Notes: generated by a model not told the origin, from the letters alone. DNA of 64,000 bases from Deefgea piscis (GCF_013284055.1 NZ_CP054143.1:2728001-2792000), one strand, 5' to 3'; numbered from the stretch's first letter, positions 8,881-18,032 are shown. A program made the numbers and translations.

Positions 8881-11800
8881 TTACACTAGTTCGCGGATCA
8901 GCTCGGTAATTCGGGCGGTGCGTAAGGTGCTGGTCGGCCAATCGCCCTCAATACGCAGCTTGTCTTGCCCTTGCAGTTTGTAGTTCTTTTTGTTTTGAAT
9001 CAGTTTGATGATTTTCATTGGCTCAACAACGGTGTTTTGTGTGAAATGAATAATGATCGCGGTTTCAGCGGCATCGATTTTGCTAATGCCCAGCGGCTTG
9101 GCGAGCATGCGTAAGCGATGGCAATCGAGCAGCACTTTGGCTGCATCAGGCAGTAAGCCAAAGCGATCCACCAGTTCTTGGTGAATATCATTGAGCTCGT
9201 CTTTTTCGTCGCTACTTGCTAAGCGTTTATACAGCGACAAACGCTCATTCACATCCGGGCAGTAGTCTTCTGGCAATAGCGCCGGTGAATGCAAATTGAT
9301 TTCAGTGGTGACGCCCAGCGGTTGCGACAAATCAGGCTCTTTACCGGCTTTGAGCGCTTTGACCGCTTCTTTGAGCATTTGCGAGTACAGCGCAAAGCCA
9401 ATTTCATGCATTTCACCCGATTGTGAGTCGCCCAGTACTTCACCCGCGCCGCGAATCTCTAAATCGTGCATCGCCAGATAAAAACCAGAGCCGAGTTCTT
9501 CCATCATCTGAATTGCTTCAAGGCGCTTTTTGGCGTCGCTGCTAATGCTTTCCACATCTGGAATCAGCAAGTAGGCATACGCTTGATGGTGTGAGCGACC
9601 AACACGGCCCCGCATTTGGTGCAATTGCGCCAAGCCAAATTTATCGGCGCGATTCATCAAAATCGTATTGGCGTTTGGAATGTCGATGCCGTTTTCGATA
9701 ATGGTTGAGCACAGCAATAGATTAAAACGCTGCTGGGTAAAATCGCGCATCACGTGTTCTAGCTCGCGGCCACGCATTTGGCCGTGCGCCACGCCGATGC
9801 GCGCTTCGGGTAGTAGTGCGGCGAGTTTTTCGCGCATGTTTTCAATGGTGTCGACTTCGTTGTGTAAGAAAAACACTTGCCCACCGCGCTTGAGTTCGCG
9901 CAGTACGGCTTCACGAATAATGCCGTCAGAGAATTTAGACACAAAGGTTTTAACGGCCAAGCGTTTGTTGGGCGCGGTGGCAATCACTGAAAAATCACGC
10001 AAGCCTTCTAAACTCATCGCCAAGGTGCGCGGAATCGGCGTTGCGGTGAGCGTGAGTACGTCGACATTGGCGCGTAGCGCTTTGAGCTGCTCTTTTTGTC
10101 TGACGCCAAAACGATGCTCTTCGTCGATGATAACGAGGCCCAGTTGTTTAAACACTACGTCGGGCTGGACTAATTTGTGCGTACCAATGACGATGTCGAC
10201 ACTGCCGTCAGCCAGCCCCGCAATCGCTGCCGCAGTTTCTTTGCCCGAGCGAAAGCGCGATAGCTCGGCGACCTTGATCGGCCAATCCGAAAAGCGATCG
10301 ACAAAGGTCTGAAAATGTTGCTCGGCCAAAAGAGTGGTTGGGACTAAAACGGCAACTTGCTTGCCACCGGCCACCGCAGCAAAAGCCGCGCGTAGCGCCA
10401 CTTCGGTTTTGCCAAAGCCGACGTCGCCACACACCAAGCGATCCATCGGTTGCTTGACGCGCATATCGACCAAAACTGCTTCGATGGCGCCAGCTTGATC
10501 GGCGGTTTCTTCAAAGCCAAAGCCCGCCGCAAAGGCTTCGTAATCGTGCGGACTCCATTCAAACGCATGGCCTTCACGCGCCGCGCGGCGCGCGTAGAGA
10601 TTGAGTAATTCGGCCGCGGTATCGCGCACTTGTTCGGCGGCTTTGCGCTTGGTTTTTTCCCACGAGCCTGAGCCGAGTTTATGCATCGGCGCTGAGTCTG
10701 AAGCGCCACCAGAATAGCGAGAAATGACGTGTAATTGGCTGACCGGCACATACAGCTTGTCATTGCCTGAGTATTCAATCAGTAGCAACTCGGTTGGCCC
10801 GTCGCCTAAGTCCATCGACGTGAGGCCCATATAGCGACCAATACCGTGCGCTTCGTGCACCACTGGATCGCCAATTTTTAGCTCGGATAAATCGCGCAGC
10901 ATGGCGTCGGTATTGCTGCGTTTTTGTTGTTTTTTACCGCGACTTTGAATCACGGATGGATAGAGGTCGGCCTCAGTAATGATGGCGATGGATTCGCTGC
11001 GCCATTCAAAACCACGAAACAGCGGCGAGGCGAGCAATAGCGCGTGCGCTTTGCTGTCTAAAGCGGCTTGCCAATTCTCGACCAAGGTCGGTTTAAAGCC
11101 GTATTCGGCAAAAAACTGCAGCATGGTTTCACGTCGACCTAGGCTTTCGGCGCTCAGCACAATTTTGCCCGGATAGTGCTCAACAAAATCATTGAGTCGA
11201 CGGATTGGATTGTCGTTACGACGATCCACATCGAGTGCCGGTAGCGGTTGGGTGAGACTGGTTTCACCGTCACCCAGCTCAATACGGCGATAGTTTTTGA
11301 TGTGGCTAAATAACAGGTCTGGCGCGACAAATAGCGTGCGTGGTGGCAGCAGTGGACGATCTTTGTCGCCATAGCTCAGTTTGTGCCGTTCAGCAATATC
11401 TTGCCAGTATTGCTCTGCAGCCCCCATTAATGGGCCGTGTAAGACTAATACTGCCTCTTTGGGGAGGTAGTCAAAAACAGTGGCCGTGTGCTCAAAAAAT
11501 AGTGGTAAGTAATACTCGATGCCGGCAGGAATTACGCCGTTTGAAATGTCTTTGTAGAGTCGGGCTTTGGATGGATCGCCTTCAAACGCTTCGCGAAAGT
11601 TTTGGCGGAATAATTTACAACCGGCTTCATCGGTCGGGAATTCCCTGGCCGGGAGTAAACGAATTTCCGGAACGGGGTAGAGGCTGCGCTGAGTGTCTAC
11701 GTCAAAGGTGCGAATCGATTCGATTTCATTGTCGAATAAATCAATTCGAAACGGCAGCGTGCTGCCCATAGGAAATAAATCAATTAAGCCACCGCGAATC

Positions 11801-12279
11801 GAAAATTCACCGGGCCCATACACTTGGGTGACGTGGTTGTAACCAGCAAAGGCCATGTCGGCGCGCAACTGATCGGCGTCAAACGCATCGCCTTTTTTAA
11901 TGAAGAAAGTCGTGGCGGTTAAAAATTCAACGGGCGGTAACACCCCCATCGCCGTTTGTAGCGGCACGATGAGCACGTCAACGGCGTTTTGCCGAGCTTG
12001 CCACAGCGTGGCTAGCCGCTCGCTAATCAGGTCAGAATGGGGGGAGAAATGATCGTAAGGCAGCGTTTCCCAATCGGGTAGCTGCAAGACCGTCTTTTCT
12101 GGCAAAAAGAAGCTGAGCTCGTCTTTCAGTCGGCCCGCTTCTTGCGCGTTGGCCGTCAAAATCACTAAGGGCCGCGCGACTTGGGCGTAGTCGGCCAAGA
12201 GCATGGCGTCGGCAGAGCCGTGGGGTTGTGCGAGTTTGAGGCGCTCATTGGCGCGAGGCAGTTGAGGCAATTGCGACAT
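8881..12279 (-). CDS. mfd: Transcription-repair coupling factor Mfd
   Basis: 1132 residues, the normal Mfd length. Cytoplasmic ATPase that pushes stalled RNA polymerase off DNA lesions and recruits UvrA. In order: a UvrB-like N-terminal module (residues about 1-340, PDWETLPYDHFSPHSD and YGPGEFSIRGGLIDLFP); the RNA-polymerase-interacting CarD-like domain (about 470-530, KIGDPVVHEAHGIGRYMGL); helicase motifs Walker A GDVGFGKTEVA near 620 and DEEHRFG near 720; TRG motif region (ENGIDIPNANTILMNRAD); and the C-terminal D7 domain (about 1010-1110). It is a single gene about 70 bp upstream of the SNF2 helicase on the same strand, and the two could share a transcript. Confidence 0.98.
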   Translation of the reverse strand: MSQLPQLPRANERLKLAQPHGSADAMLLADYAQVARPLVILTANAQEAGRLKDELSFFLPEKTVLQLPDWETLPYDHFSPHSDLISERLATLWQARQNAVDVLIVPLQTAMGVLPPVEFLTATTFFIKKGDAFDADQLRADMAFAGYNHVTQVYGPGEFSIRGGLIDLFPMGSTLPFRIDLFDNEIESIRTFDVDTQRSLYPVPEIRLLPAREFPTDEAGCKLFRQNFREAFEGDPSKARLYKDISNGVIPAGIEYYLPLFFEHTATVFDYLPKEAVLVLHGPLMGAAEQYWQDIAERHKLSYGDKDRPLLPPRTLFVAPDLLFSHIKNYRRIELGDGETSLTQPLPALDVDRRNDNPIRRLNDFVEHYPGKIVLSAESLGRRETMLQFFAEYGFKPTLVENWQAALDSKAHALLLASPLFRGFEWRSESIAIITEADLYPSVIQSRGKKQQKRSNTDAMLRDLSELKIGDPVVHEAHGIGRYMGLTSMDLGDGPTELLLIEYSGNDKLYVPVSQLHVISRYSGGASDSAPMHKLGSGSWEKTKRKAAEQVRDTAAELLNLYARRAAREGHAFEWSPHDYEAFAAGFGFEETADQAGAIEAVLVDMRVKQPMDRLVCGDVGFGKTEVALRAAFAAVAGGKQVAVLVPTTLLAEQHFQTFVDRFSDWPIKVAELSRFRSGKETAAAIAGLADGSVDIVIGTHKLVQPDVVFKQLGLVIIDEEHRFGVRQKEQLKALRANVDVLTLTATPIPRTLAMSLEGLRDFSVIATAPNKRLAVKTFVSKFSDGIIREAVLRELKRGGQVFFLHNEVDTIENMREKLAALLPEARIGVAHGQMRGRELEHVMRDFTQQRFNLLLCSTIIENGIDIPNANTILMNRADKFGLAQLHQMRGRVGRSHHQAYAYLLIPDVESISSDAKKRLEAIQMMEELGSGFYLAMHDLEIRGAGEVLGDSQSGEMHEIGFALYSQMLKEAVKALKAGKEPDLSQPLGVTTEINLHSPALLPEDYCPDVNERLSLYKRLASSDEKDELNDIHQELVDRFGLLPDAAKVLLDCHRLRMLAKPLGISKIDAAETAIIIHFTQNTVVEPMKIIKLIQNKKNYKLQGQDKLRIEGDWPTSTLRTARITELIRELV

Positions 12280-12357
12280 AGTGTAAGAGCGCGCTCTAGC
12301 TGGACAATCCTAGATTATACCAGCCGCAGCGCGCCCTCAATACGGCAAACTTGCAGA

Positions 12358-12843
12358 TTACGGCAGTGTTAATGCCGCCGAAATCTGTGAAGCCCATTCT
12401 TTGCGTAGGCTCCAAGTGTTTTTCATGTCGGAAAGCTCGGCATACCAGCGATTGGCGGCAACTGGGTGCGCAAATTCACCGTTATAAATAATGCCGTCGT
12501 TTGAGCTCAGTGGTGCTTCTTGATCGCGCCCACTCAGCGTAGGGTGAATCACTTTGAGCTTGATTGGGCCTAAATCATTGCGATTTAAGATGATCCGCAC
12601 GGTTCTTTGGTTGTCGCCGAGTAAGATCTGGGCGGTAATGCCTTTGGCAACGGCGGCTTGATCTTGCTCTAGGCGTTGATTGACTTGGTTGCCTTCTTTG
12701 TAATAATTGTCACTCACCAAACTGTCTGTCGAGGTGGAGACAAGGTAAAGCATGTGAAACCCACCCATGATGGCCAGTGCAGGGAAGGTGATTAATAGCC
12801 AAACATGGGGGTGCTTGTACCAAGGTTTTTGTTCTTCAGTCAT
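12358..12843 (-). CDS. ccoH: FixH/CcoH-family cbb3 oxidase assembly protein
   Basis: 161 residues from the ATG at 12843 (MTEEQKPWYKHPHVW). A longer reading would need a TTG inside ccoG. One N-terminal membrane segment (WLLITFPALAIMGGFHMLYLVS) is followed by DNYYKEGNQVNQRLEQDQAA, the FixH hallmark (YY.EG...N...). A periplasmic beta-domain then ends at LRKEWASQISA. In Rhodobacter and Pseudomonas CcoH is a small membrane protein needed for stable cbb3 assembly. Here it directly follows ccoG (1 bp between stop and start), confirming its role. It is the last gene of the ccoG-ccoH unit. Confidence 0.9.
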   Translation of the reverse strand: MTEEQKPWYKHPHVWLLITFPALAIMGGFHMLYLVSTSTDSLVSDNYYKEGNQVNQRLEQDQAAVAKGITAQILLGDNQRTVRIILNRNDLGPIKLKVIHPTLSGRDQEAPLSSNDGIIYNGEFAHPVAANRWYAELSDMKNTWSLRKEWASQISAALTLP

Positions 12844-12844
12844 C

Positions 12845-14281
12845 TTAACGTCCAATAAAAGTGGCTTTTTCTACTACGGTTTGTGCCGGATCATCTTTAG
12901 CGGTCACGATAAATTCAATTTCGTGGCTACCCATTTTGGCAAATTGCGGTGGCACTTGAATGCGAACTGCAACGTCACTCATCGCCGTGGGTGCCAATTG
13001 GATTTGATTTTCGCCGACAAGTTTCATTTCCGGCAAGCCTTTGGCTTGAATCGTATAGGTATGTGTTTGTTCGCTGGCATTTTGAATTAACAAGCGGTAG
13101 CTGTTTTCCAGTAAACCATCTTCAACCTCACGCACCAGCGCCACGCGGTCGCGCTCAATATTAACTTTAACCGGTTGGCGCATCATCAACGATGTAATGG
13201 TTACCCCGAGAGTAATACAAATAACCACGGCATACATAATGACCCGCGGGCGGGTGATTTTCTTAATGATGTCGCGCTCTGGATATTTGTGCTCTAAAGC
13301 GTTTTCGGTGGTGTAACGAACCAGCCCGCGCGGGTAGTTCATTTTGTCCATGATTTCATCACAGGCATCAATGCACGCCGCACAGCCGATGCATTCATAT
13401 TGCAGGCCGTTACGAATATCAATGCCGACTGGACACACTTGAACGCACATGGTGCAGTCGATACAGTCGCCAAGGCCCGCCGCTTGATAGTCACTGCCTT
13501 TTTTACGGCTGCCGCGGTTTTCACCGCGTTCTTGGTCGTAGCTGATAATTAGCGTATCGGCATCAAACATCGCACTTTGAAAGCGCGCATACGGGCACAT
13601 GTATTTACAAACTTGTTCGCGCATCCAACCGGCATTGCCATAGGTAGCAAATGCATAAAACAGCACCCAAAACAGCGCATAACCGGAGAGAGAAAAAGTC
13701 AGTAGATCCGTCCATAGCGCACGGATGGGCGTGAAGTAACCGACAAAAGTAAAACCAGTCCAAAGTGCAAACAGCACCCACAAGCTGTGTTTAATGAATT
13801 TTAACCACAGTTTTTTGCCGTTTAGTGGCGCATTGTCGAGTTTGATCCGGGCAGCGCGATCGCCCTCTACCCATTTTTCTATCCACAAAAAGATTTCGGT
13901 ATATACCGTTTGCGGACAGGCGTAACCACACCATAGTCGGCCACCAATGGTGGTCCAAGCGAATAGACCAAAGGCACTGAGCAGCAGTAGTGCGGTGAGG
14001 TAAATAAAATCTTGCGGCAGGAAAACAAAGCCAAAAACGTAGAATTTGCGATGCAATAGATCAAACAACAAAGCTTGTCGATCGTTAATGATGAGCCACG
14101 GCATGCCATAAAAAAATAGCTGCGTCACAAAAACAAAAAACACCCGCCAGTTATTCCAAAATCCAGTAATCCAGCGCGGATAGATTTTTTTGTGCGCGGC
14201 GTACAGCATGACTTCTTCGAGCTCGCCGTCGTCTTTGACATTCACTACGTTGATTGGAATTTCGTGAAGTTTTTTGCTCAT
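12845..14281 (-). CDS. ccoG: Cytochrome c oxidase accessory protein CcoG (RdxA/FixG)
   Basis: 478 residues from the ATG at 14281 (MSKKLHEIP), preceded by CGGAG at 7-11 nt. A longer TTG reading is less likely. The protein has N-terminal membrane segments, a CGYACPQTVY motif, then two 4Fe-4S clusters of ferredoxin type (DCIDCTMCVQVCPVGIDIRNG and ECIGCAACIDACD), followed by a C-terminal Ig-like periplasmic FixG domain. CcoG is a polyferredoxin thought to reduce Cu(II) to Cu(I) for delivery to the CuB site of cbb3 oxidase, and it works with the CcoI pump. It lies downstream of ccoNOQP behind a terminator and a second likely FNR-box promoter. Confidence 0.95.
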   Translation of the reverse strand: MSKKLHEIPINVVNVKDDGELEEVMLYAAHKKIYPRWITGFWNNWRVFFVFVTQLFFYGMPWLIINDRQALLFDLLHRKFYVFGFVFLPQDFIYLTALLLLSAFGLFAWTTIGGRLWCGYACPQTVYTEIFLWIEKWVEGDRAARIKLDNAPLNGKKLWLKFIKHSLWVLFALWTGFTFVGYFTPIRALWTDLLTFSLSGYALFWVLFYAFATYGNAGWMREQVCKYMCPYARFQSAMFDADTLIISYDQERGENRGSRKKGSDYQAAGLGDCIDCTMCVQVCPVGIDIRNGLQYECIGCAACIDACDEIMDKMNYPRGLVRYTTENALEHKYPERDIIKKITRPRVIMYAVVICITLGVTITSLMMRQPVKVNIERDRVALVREVEDGLLENSYRLLIQNASEQTHTYTIQAKGLPEMKLVGENQIQLAPTAMSDVAVRIQVPPQFAKMGSHEIEFIVTAKDDPAQTVVEKATFIGR

Positions 14282-14294
14282 GATTAGCTCCGAG

Positions 14295-14345
14295 AAAAAC
14301 AATACTAAAACCCAGTTTATGCTGGTCTTTAGTATTGTTTTTTTT
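14295..14345 (-). terminator. Long hairpin in the ccoG leader (terminator or attenuator)
   Basis: AAAAACAATACTAAA pairs with TTTAGTATTGTTTTT (15 bp), then after a 2x2 internal loop CCAG pairs with CTGG. Both flanks are T-rich when read outward, so the stem looks like a bidirectional terminator. On the minus strand its U-tract abuts the CGGAG ribosome site of ccoG, only 14 nt before the ATG. That leaves no room for a promoter between it and ccoG. It may be a readthrough attenuator, or part of a promoter region if transcription starts inside it. Confidence 0.65.
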
Positions 14346-14347
14346 AG

Positions 14348-14361
14348 TTAATGTCGATCAA
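14348..14361 (-). promoter_or_regulatory. Likely FNR/Anr box upstream of ccoG
   Basis: On the minus strand TTGATCGACATTAA matches TTGAT-N4-ATCAA at 9 of 10 positions. It lies 67 nt before the ccoG start. A class II start site 41.5 bp downstream would fall near 14313, inside the long hairpin, which would shorten or remove that stem in transcripts from this promoter. A good -10 at the ideal spacing is not obvious, so this is weaker than the ccoN site. Confidence 0.5.
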
Positions 14362-14393
14362 GCAAGTTGCAGCTTATTCGCTTGAATGAAAAA

Positions 14394-14414
14394 CGGGCGG
14401 ATTAGATCCGCCCG
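14394..14414 (-). terminator. Rho-independent terminator of ccoNOQP
   Basis: CGGGCGGA pairs with TCCGCCCG over 8 bp around a 5-nt loop and is followed on the minus strand by TTTTTCATT. It sits 19 bp after the ccoP stop codon and should end the structural cbb3 operon before ccoG. Confidence 0.85.
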
Positions 14415-14432
14415 CGATGATGCCGGTATTGC

Positions 14433-15344
14433 TTATTTCTTTTCGTGGCTTAGACCATATACATAGGCAGAAAGCAGATGTATTTTGCCGTTGCCTAGGA
14501 AGTCTTGCCAAGCTGGCATGACGTTGTTGCGGCCATTGGTAATGGTTTCAACAATCGTTGCCTCTGAGCCGCCATATAACCACACTTTATCGGTGAGGTT
14601 AGGTGCGCCAAGCGCTTGGTTGCCTTTGCCGTCGGTGCCGTGGCAAGCCACACACACTTGAGCGTAAGTATTAGCGCCGCGCTCTGCACGCACGTTGTTG
14701 TAGGCTGCGTTGCCCGACAACTTCATTACGTAGTTAGCAACGTCGCGTACTTTTTCTTCACCAAAAACAGCACCAAATGCTGGCATTTGACCATGACGAC
14801 CAATTTTGATCGTATGTTCAATGTCCGCTGGCGTGCCACCGTAGAGCCAATCGCTATCCGTTAAGTTTGGAAAGCCTTTGGCGCCACGACCATCGGCACC
14901 GTGACATTGCACGCAGTAAGTTTGAAACAAATGCTTACCCATTTGCGTTGCTTCAGGCGACTTAGCAACTTCAGGGATAGGCATGGCCATGAACTTGGCG
15001 TACAGCGCATCAGTTTGTTGGTCGGCTTTGACGATCTCTGCTTTGTATTGCCCTGCAGAAGACCAACCTTTGGCGTTACCAAAAGCGACCAAGCCTGGGT
15101 AGAGAAATAAGTAAGCCAAAGCGAACACGATCGTCGCGATGAACATGCCCACCCACCAACCCGGTAGCGGGTTGTTGTATTCCTCTAGGTCACCGTCCCA
15201 CACATGGCCGGTAACTTGCGCTTTTTCACCTTTTTTTAGTTTGAATTTCATCTGCGTAGCGAGGATATAGGCGCAATAAAAAATCCCGCCTAAGGACACT
15301 GCCGCGATGAAATAACCCCAAAAACTGCTCGTAAAATCATTCAT
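14433..15344 (-). CDS. ccoP: cbb3 oxidase subunit III, dihaem cytochrome c CcoP
   Basis: 303 residues. Two N-terminal membrane helices (about 9-31 and 63-84) are followed by two cytochrome c domains. The haem-binding sites are CVQCH (144-148) and CVACH (231-235), with candidate axial methionines in HGQMPAF (M187) and NNVMPAW (near 276). It passes electrons from soluble c-type cytochromes to CcoO/CcoN. The ATG at 15344 is preceded by GGAG at 15353-15356. It is last in ccoNOQP, 19 bp after ccoQ, and ends before a strong terminator. Confidence 0.97.
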   Translation of the reverse strand: MNDFTSSFWGYFIAAVSLGGIFYCAYILATQMKFKLKKGEKAQVTGHVWDGDLEEYNNPLPGWWVGMFIATIVFALAYLFLYPGLVAFGNAKGWSSAGQYKAEIVKADQQTDALYAKFMAMPIPEVAKSPEATQMGKHLFQTYCVQCHGADGRGAKGFPNLTDSDWLYGGTPADIEHTIKIGRHGQMPAFGAVFGEEKVRDVANYVMKLSGNAAYNNVRAERGANTYAQVCVACHGTDGKGNQALGAPNLTDKVWLYGGSEATIVETITNGRNNVMPAWQDFLGNGKIHLLSAYVYGLSHEKK

Positions 15345-15363
15345 ATTTTATTCTCCGAACGCA

Positions 15364-15531
15364 TTAGGTCTGCTTGTCTGATGAAGGCAAGTCATCGTCA
15401 AGAAATACGCGCTGTGCTTCTTGTTCAAAGCTGGCTTTGTTGTGGCGACTGAACGCCCAAAAGCAAATCCCAAGAAACATGATAAATCCAAGAACGGTGA
15501 CCACAATGCGGGCTTCAGTTTGCAGATCCAT
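15364..15531 (-). CDS. ccoQ: cbb3 oxidase small subunit CcoQ
   Basis: A 55-residue gene translated from the ATG at 15531: MDLQTEARIVVTVLGFIMF begins it, followed by the rest of one membrane helix (residues about 8-28), a short basic junction SRHNKASFEQEA and an acidic tail DDDLPSSD. Size, single helix and position between ccoO and ccoP identify CcoQ/FixQ, which stabilises the core oxidase. It starts 5 bp after the ccoO stop. The usual LPF motif of many CcoQ tails is replaced here by RVFLDDD. A second CcoQ-like gene with that motif lies at 44411. Confidence 0.92.
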   Translation of the reverse strand: MDLQTEARIVVTVLGFIMFLGICFWAFSRHNKASFEQEAQRVFLDDDLPSSDKQT

Positions 15532-15536
15532 GGTGC

Positions 15537-16151
15537 TTACCTCTTGTTTTTCAGTGCGAGACCGAGGCCTTGTAAATAGGCAATCAGTGCATCCATTTCT
15601 GTTTTGCCTTTGACCGCATCGGCAGCACCAGCAATGTCAGCATCGGTATAGGGTTCGCCTAAATCGCGCAGTGTTTGTAGTTTTTTGGTCATCAACTCGG
15701 CGTTAACCGGTTTGGTGGCCAAAAAGGCAAACGCAGGCATATTTGATTCAGGAACCACATCGCGTGGATTCATCAAGTGAGCACGATGCCATTCGTCAGA
15801 GTAACGCGCGCCAACCCGAGCTAAGTCCGGACCAGTGCGTTTTGAGCCCCATTGGAATGGACGGTCGTACACTGATTCACCGGCAACAGAGTAGTGGCCA
15901 TAACGCTCAGTTTCTGAACGAAATGGTCGAATCATCTGTGAGTGACACGCGTAGCAACCTTCACGAATATAAACGTCACGACCTGCTAGCTGTAATGAGC
16001 TATAAGGTTTAACGCCAGCGATCGGTTGGGTGACGCTTTTGCTAAACATCAGCGGCAAAATTTCGACAAACATTGCGATGCTGAGCGTAAAAAAAGTCAG
16101 GATGATCAGATAAAACACGTTTTCTTCAACGATTTTCTGAATTTTATTCAT
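15537..16151 (-). CDS. ccoO: cbb3 oxidase subunit II, monohaem cytochrome c CcoO
   Basis: 204 residues. One N-terminal membrane anchor (about 13-35) precedes a periplasmic cytochrome c domain with CYACH at 66-70, the FixO context [18 protein letters not shown], and a downstream NMPAF methionine. It carries electrons between CcoP and the catalytic CcoN. AAGGA lies 10 nt before the ATG. It starts 21 bp after ccoN in the ccoNOQP operon. Confidence 0.97.
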   Translation of the reverse strand: MNKIQKIVEENVFYLIILTFFTLSIAMFVEILPLMFSKSVTQPIAGVKPYSSLQLAGRDVYIREGCYACHSQMIRPFRSETERYGHYSVAGESVYDRPFQWGSKRTGPDLARVGARYSDEWHRAHLMNPRDVVPESNMPAFAFLATKPVNAELMTKKLQTLRDLGEPYTDADIAGAADAVKGKTEMDALIAYLQGLGLALKNKR

Positions 16152-16172
16152 TTCAATATATTCCTTACGCGA

Positions 16173-17597
16173 TCAAGCGTGCGCCGCAACGGCAGGGATA
16201 GGTGCATCCACCGCTTTGCCTTCGGAGATGGTGCGAATCACGTTGTAGAACATCAACAACATACCCGATAAGAACATCACGCCACCCAAGAAACGGATGA
16301 AGTAGTAAGGGTACGACGCTTTAACTGCCTCAATAAATGAGTAAGCCAAAGTGCCATCGCTATTGAGCGCGCTCCACATCAAGCCTTGAGTTACACCGGC
16401 AATCCACATCGAGGCGATGTACAGTACGGTGCCTAAAGTCGCCATCCAGAAATGCACTTCGATTAATTTAACCGAGAACATTTGGTCGCGACCAAACAAA
16501 CGTGGGATCAAGTAATAGATCGAGCCGATGGTAATCATCGCTACCCAGCCCAAAGCGCCAGAGTGAACGTGACCTACAGTCCAGTCGGTGTAGTGGCTCA
16601 ATGCATTGACTGATTTGATCGCCATCATTGGGCCTTCAAAGGTCGACATGCCGTAGAACGACAGTGCAGTCACTAAGAATTTCAAGATTGGATCGGTACG
16701 TAGTTTGTGCCATGCGCCTGACAAAGTCATAATCCCGTTGATCATGCCGCCCCAGCTTGGTGCTAGCAGAATCAATGAGAACACCATACCTAAAGACTGA
16801 GTCCAGTCAGGTAAGGCGGTGTAATGCAAGTGGTGAGGACCGGCCCACATATACGTGAACGACAAAGCCCAAAAATGCACTACTGATAGACGATAAGAAT
16901 AAATCGGACGACCTGCTTGTTTTGGCACGAAGTAATACATCATGCCCAAGAAGCCAGCAGTCAAGAAAAAGCCCACGGCATTGTGGCCATACCACCATTG
17001 CACCATGGCATCGACCGCGCCAGAGTAAATTGGGTATGAATCCATGGTGCCCCAAACTGGCAGAACCAAGCTATTGACAATGTGCAGCAAGGCCACGGCA
17101 AGAATAAATGCACCGTAGAACCAGTTGGCGACATAAATATGTTTCACTTTGCGTTGAGCGATGGTGCCAAAAAATACAATGGCATAGCACACCCAAACAA
17201 TTGTGATCAAGATATCAATTGGCCAAACGAGCTCGGCGTATTCTTTGCCTTGGGTGTAACCCAATGGCAAAGTAATTGCGGCCAATACAATGACCAACTG
17301 CCAACCCCAAAAGTGGAAGGCCGCGAGTTTATCGCTAATAAGTCGCACATTACAGGTGCGCTGAACTACGTAGTACGACGTTGCGAATAGTCCACAGCCA
17401 CCGAACGCAAAAATAACTGCGTTAGTGTGAAGTGGGCGTAAACGACCAAAATGAAAGTACGGACCGACATTGAGTTCTGGCCAGAACATTTGGGCGGCGA
17501 TAATTACGCCAACCAACATTCCGACAATCCCCCAAACGACCGTCATGATGGCAAACTGCCGAACCACTTTGTAATTGTATGTGGCTTGGTTTTCCAT
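16173..17597 (-). CDS. ccoN: cbb3 oxidase catalytic subunit I CcoN
   Basis: 474 residues from the ATG at 17597 ([12 protein letters not shown]), which has GGAG 7 nt upstream. The longer reading starts with TTG and is not needed. The protein has about 12 membrane helices and the histidine-containing motifs of haem-copper oxidase C family: [28 protein letters not shown] (helix carrying the CuB His and cross-linked Tyr region), [13 protein letters not shown] and [11 protein letters not shown]. It reduces O2 to water at a high-affinity b3-CuB site and pumps protons. It is first in ccoNOQP, behind a near-ideal FNR promoter with a leader of about 145 nt. Confidence 0.97.
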   Translation of the reverse strand: MENQATYNYKVVRQFAIMTVVWGIVGMLVGVIIAAQMFWPELNVGPYFHFGRLRPLHTNAVIFAFGGCGLFATSYYVVQRTCNVRLISDKLAAFHFWGWQLVIVLAAITLPLGYTQGKEYAELVWPIDILITIVWVCYAIVFFGTIAQRKVKHIYVANWFYGAFILAVALLHIVNSLVLPVWGTMDSYPIYSGAVDAMVQWWYGHNAVGFFLTAGFLGMMYYFVPKQAGRPIYSYRLSVVHFWALSFTYMWAGPHHLHYTALPDWTQSLGMVFSLILLAPSWGGMINGIMTLSGAWHKLRTDPILKFLVTALSFYGMSTFEGPMMAIKSVNALSHYTDWTVGHVHSGALGWVAMITIGSIYYLIPRLFGRDQMFSVKLIEVHFWMATLGTVLYIASMWIAGVTQGLMWSALNSDGTLAYSFIEAVKASYPYYFIRFLGGVMFLSGMLLMFYNVIRTISEGKAVDAPIPAVAAHA

Positions 17598-17748
17598 TAG
17601 AGCGCTCCGATTGATCTCCAACTGCTTGGAATTTAGTTAAAAACTTATTTTTGATTTGTGCTGAGTGGTATTTGTTGTTGGGTAGTCCCAATAACGATGG
17701 CCTAGCGATGTCTTTTTTCCCGCTGATAAGGGGCGAAAGACTCTATCG

Positions 17749-17790
17749 ACTATACGCAACTCAATGCCGAGCAAACTTGATATTAATCAA
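17749..17790 (-). promoter_or_regulatory. Class II FNR/Anr promoter of ccoNOQP
   Basis: A perfect FNR box, TTGAT-TAAT-ATCAA on the minus strand (17777-17790), is followed after exactly 22 nt by a -10 hexamer TATAGT (17749-17754). This puts a start site near 17742 with the box centred at -41.5, the textbook class II FNR geometry. Low-oxygen induction of ccoNOQP by FNR/Anr is the expected behaviour. The sequence fit is direct; the regulator itself is not in the window. Confidence 0.9.
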
Positions 17791-17799
17791 GTGTGCATA

Positions 17800-17832
17800 G
17801 TTACAAACGGCCCGATTTTACCTGTTTGTAAC
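17800..17832. repeat. Inverted repeat between ccoS and the ccoN promoter
   Basis: GTTACAAAC (17800-17808) is repeated in inverse as GTTTGTAAC (17824-17832) around a 15-nt centre. It starts 5 bp after the ccoS stop and ends 10 bp before the FNR box. There is no U-tract after it on the minus strand, so it may be an operator or a weak Rho-type terminator for ccoIS. Confidence 0.5.
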
Positions 17833-17836
17833 GGGT

Positions 17837-18031
17837 TCAGTCAGGATTTTTTTGTTTTTCTGCGTCGTTTGAGTCGGTTTTCTGCGGTAACTTGTCATCG
17901 TCATGCAAAATTCGCCAGCTTGGCCCTTCAAGGTCGTCCATCTGGCCGCTGCGTATGGTCCACCAAAAGACAAAGCCAATGACGAAGGCAAGTAGAATCG
18001 ACAGCGGAATTAATAGGTAAAGGCTTTCCAT
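17837..18031 (-). CDS. ccoS: cbb3 oxidase maturation protein CcoS
   Basis: 64 residues from the ATG at 18031 (MESLYLLIPLS). A longer in-frame reading runs into ccoI and is rejected. One membrane helix (about 5-24) is followed by the conserved CcoS/FixS stretch FWWTIRSGQMDDLEGPSWRIL and an acidic, charged tail (HDDDKLPQ). CcoS is required for cofactor insertion into cbb3 oxidase. It starts 1 bp after ccoI stops, as in most proteobacteria. Confidence 0.95.
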   Translation of the reverse strand: MESLYLLIPLSILLAFVIGFVFWWTIRSGQMDDLEGPSWRILHDDDKLPQKTDSNDAEKQKNPD

Positions 18032-18032
18032 T

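Noticed and set aside
9668-10312. Long antisense frame within mfd
   Set aside because: Fully overlaps the conserved helicase core of mfd and shows biased, Ser-rich shadow composition.
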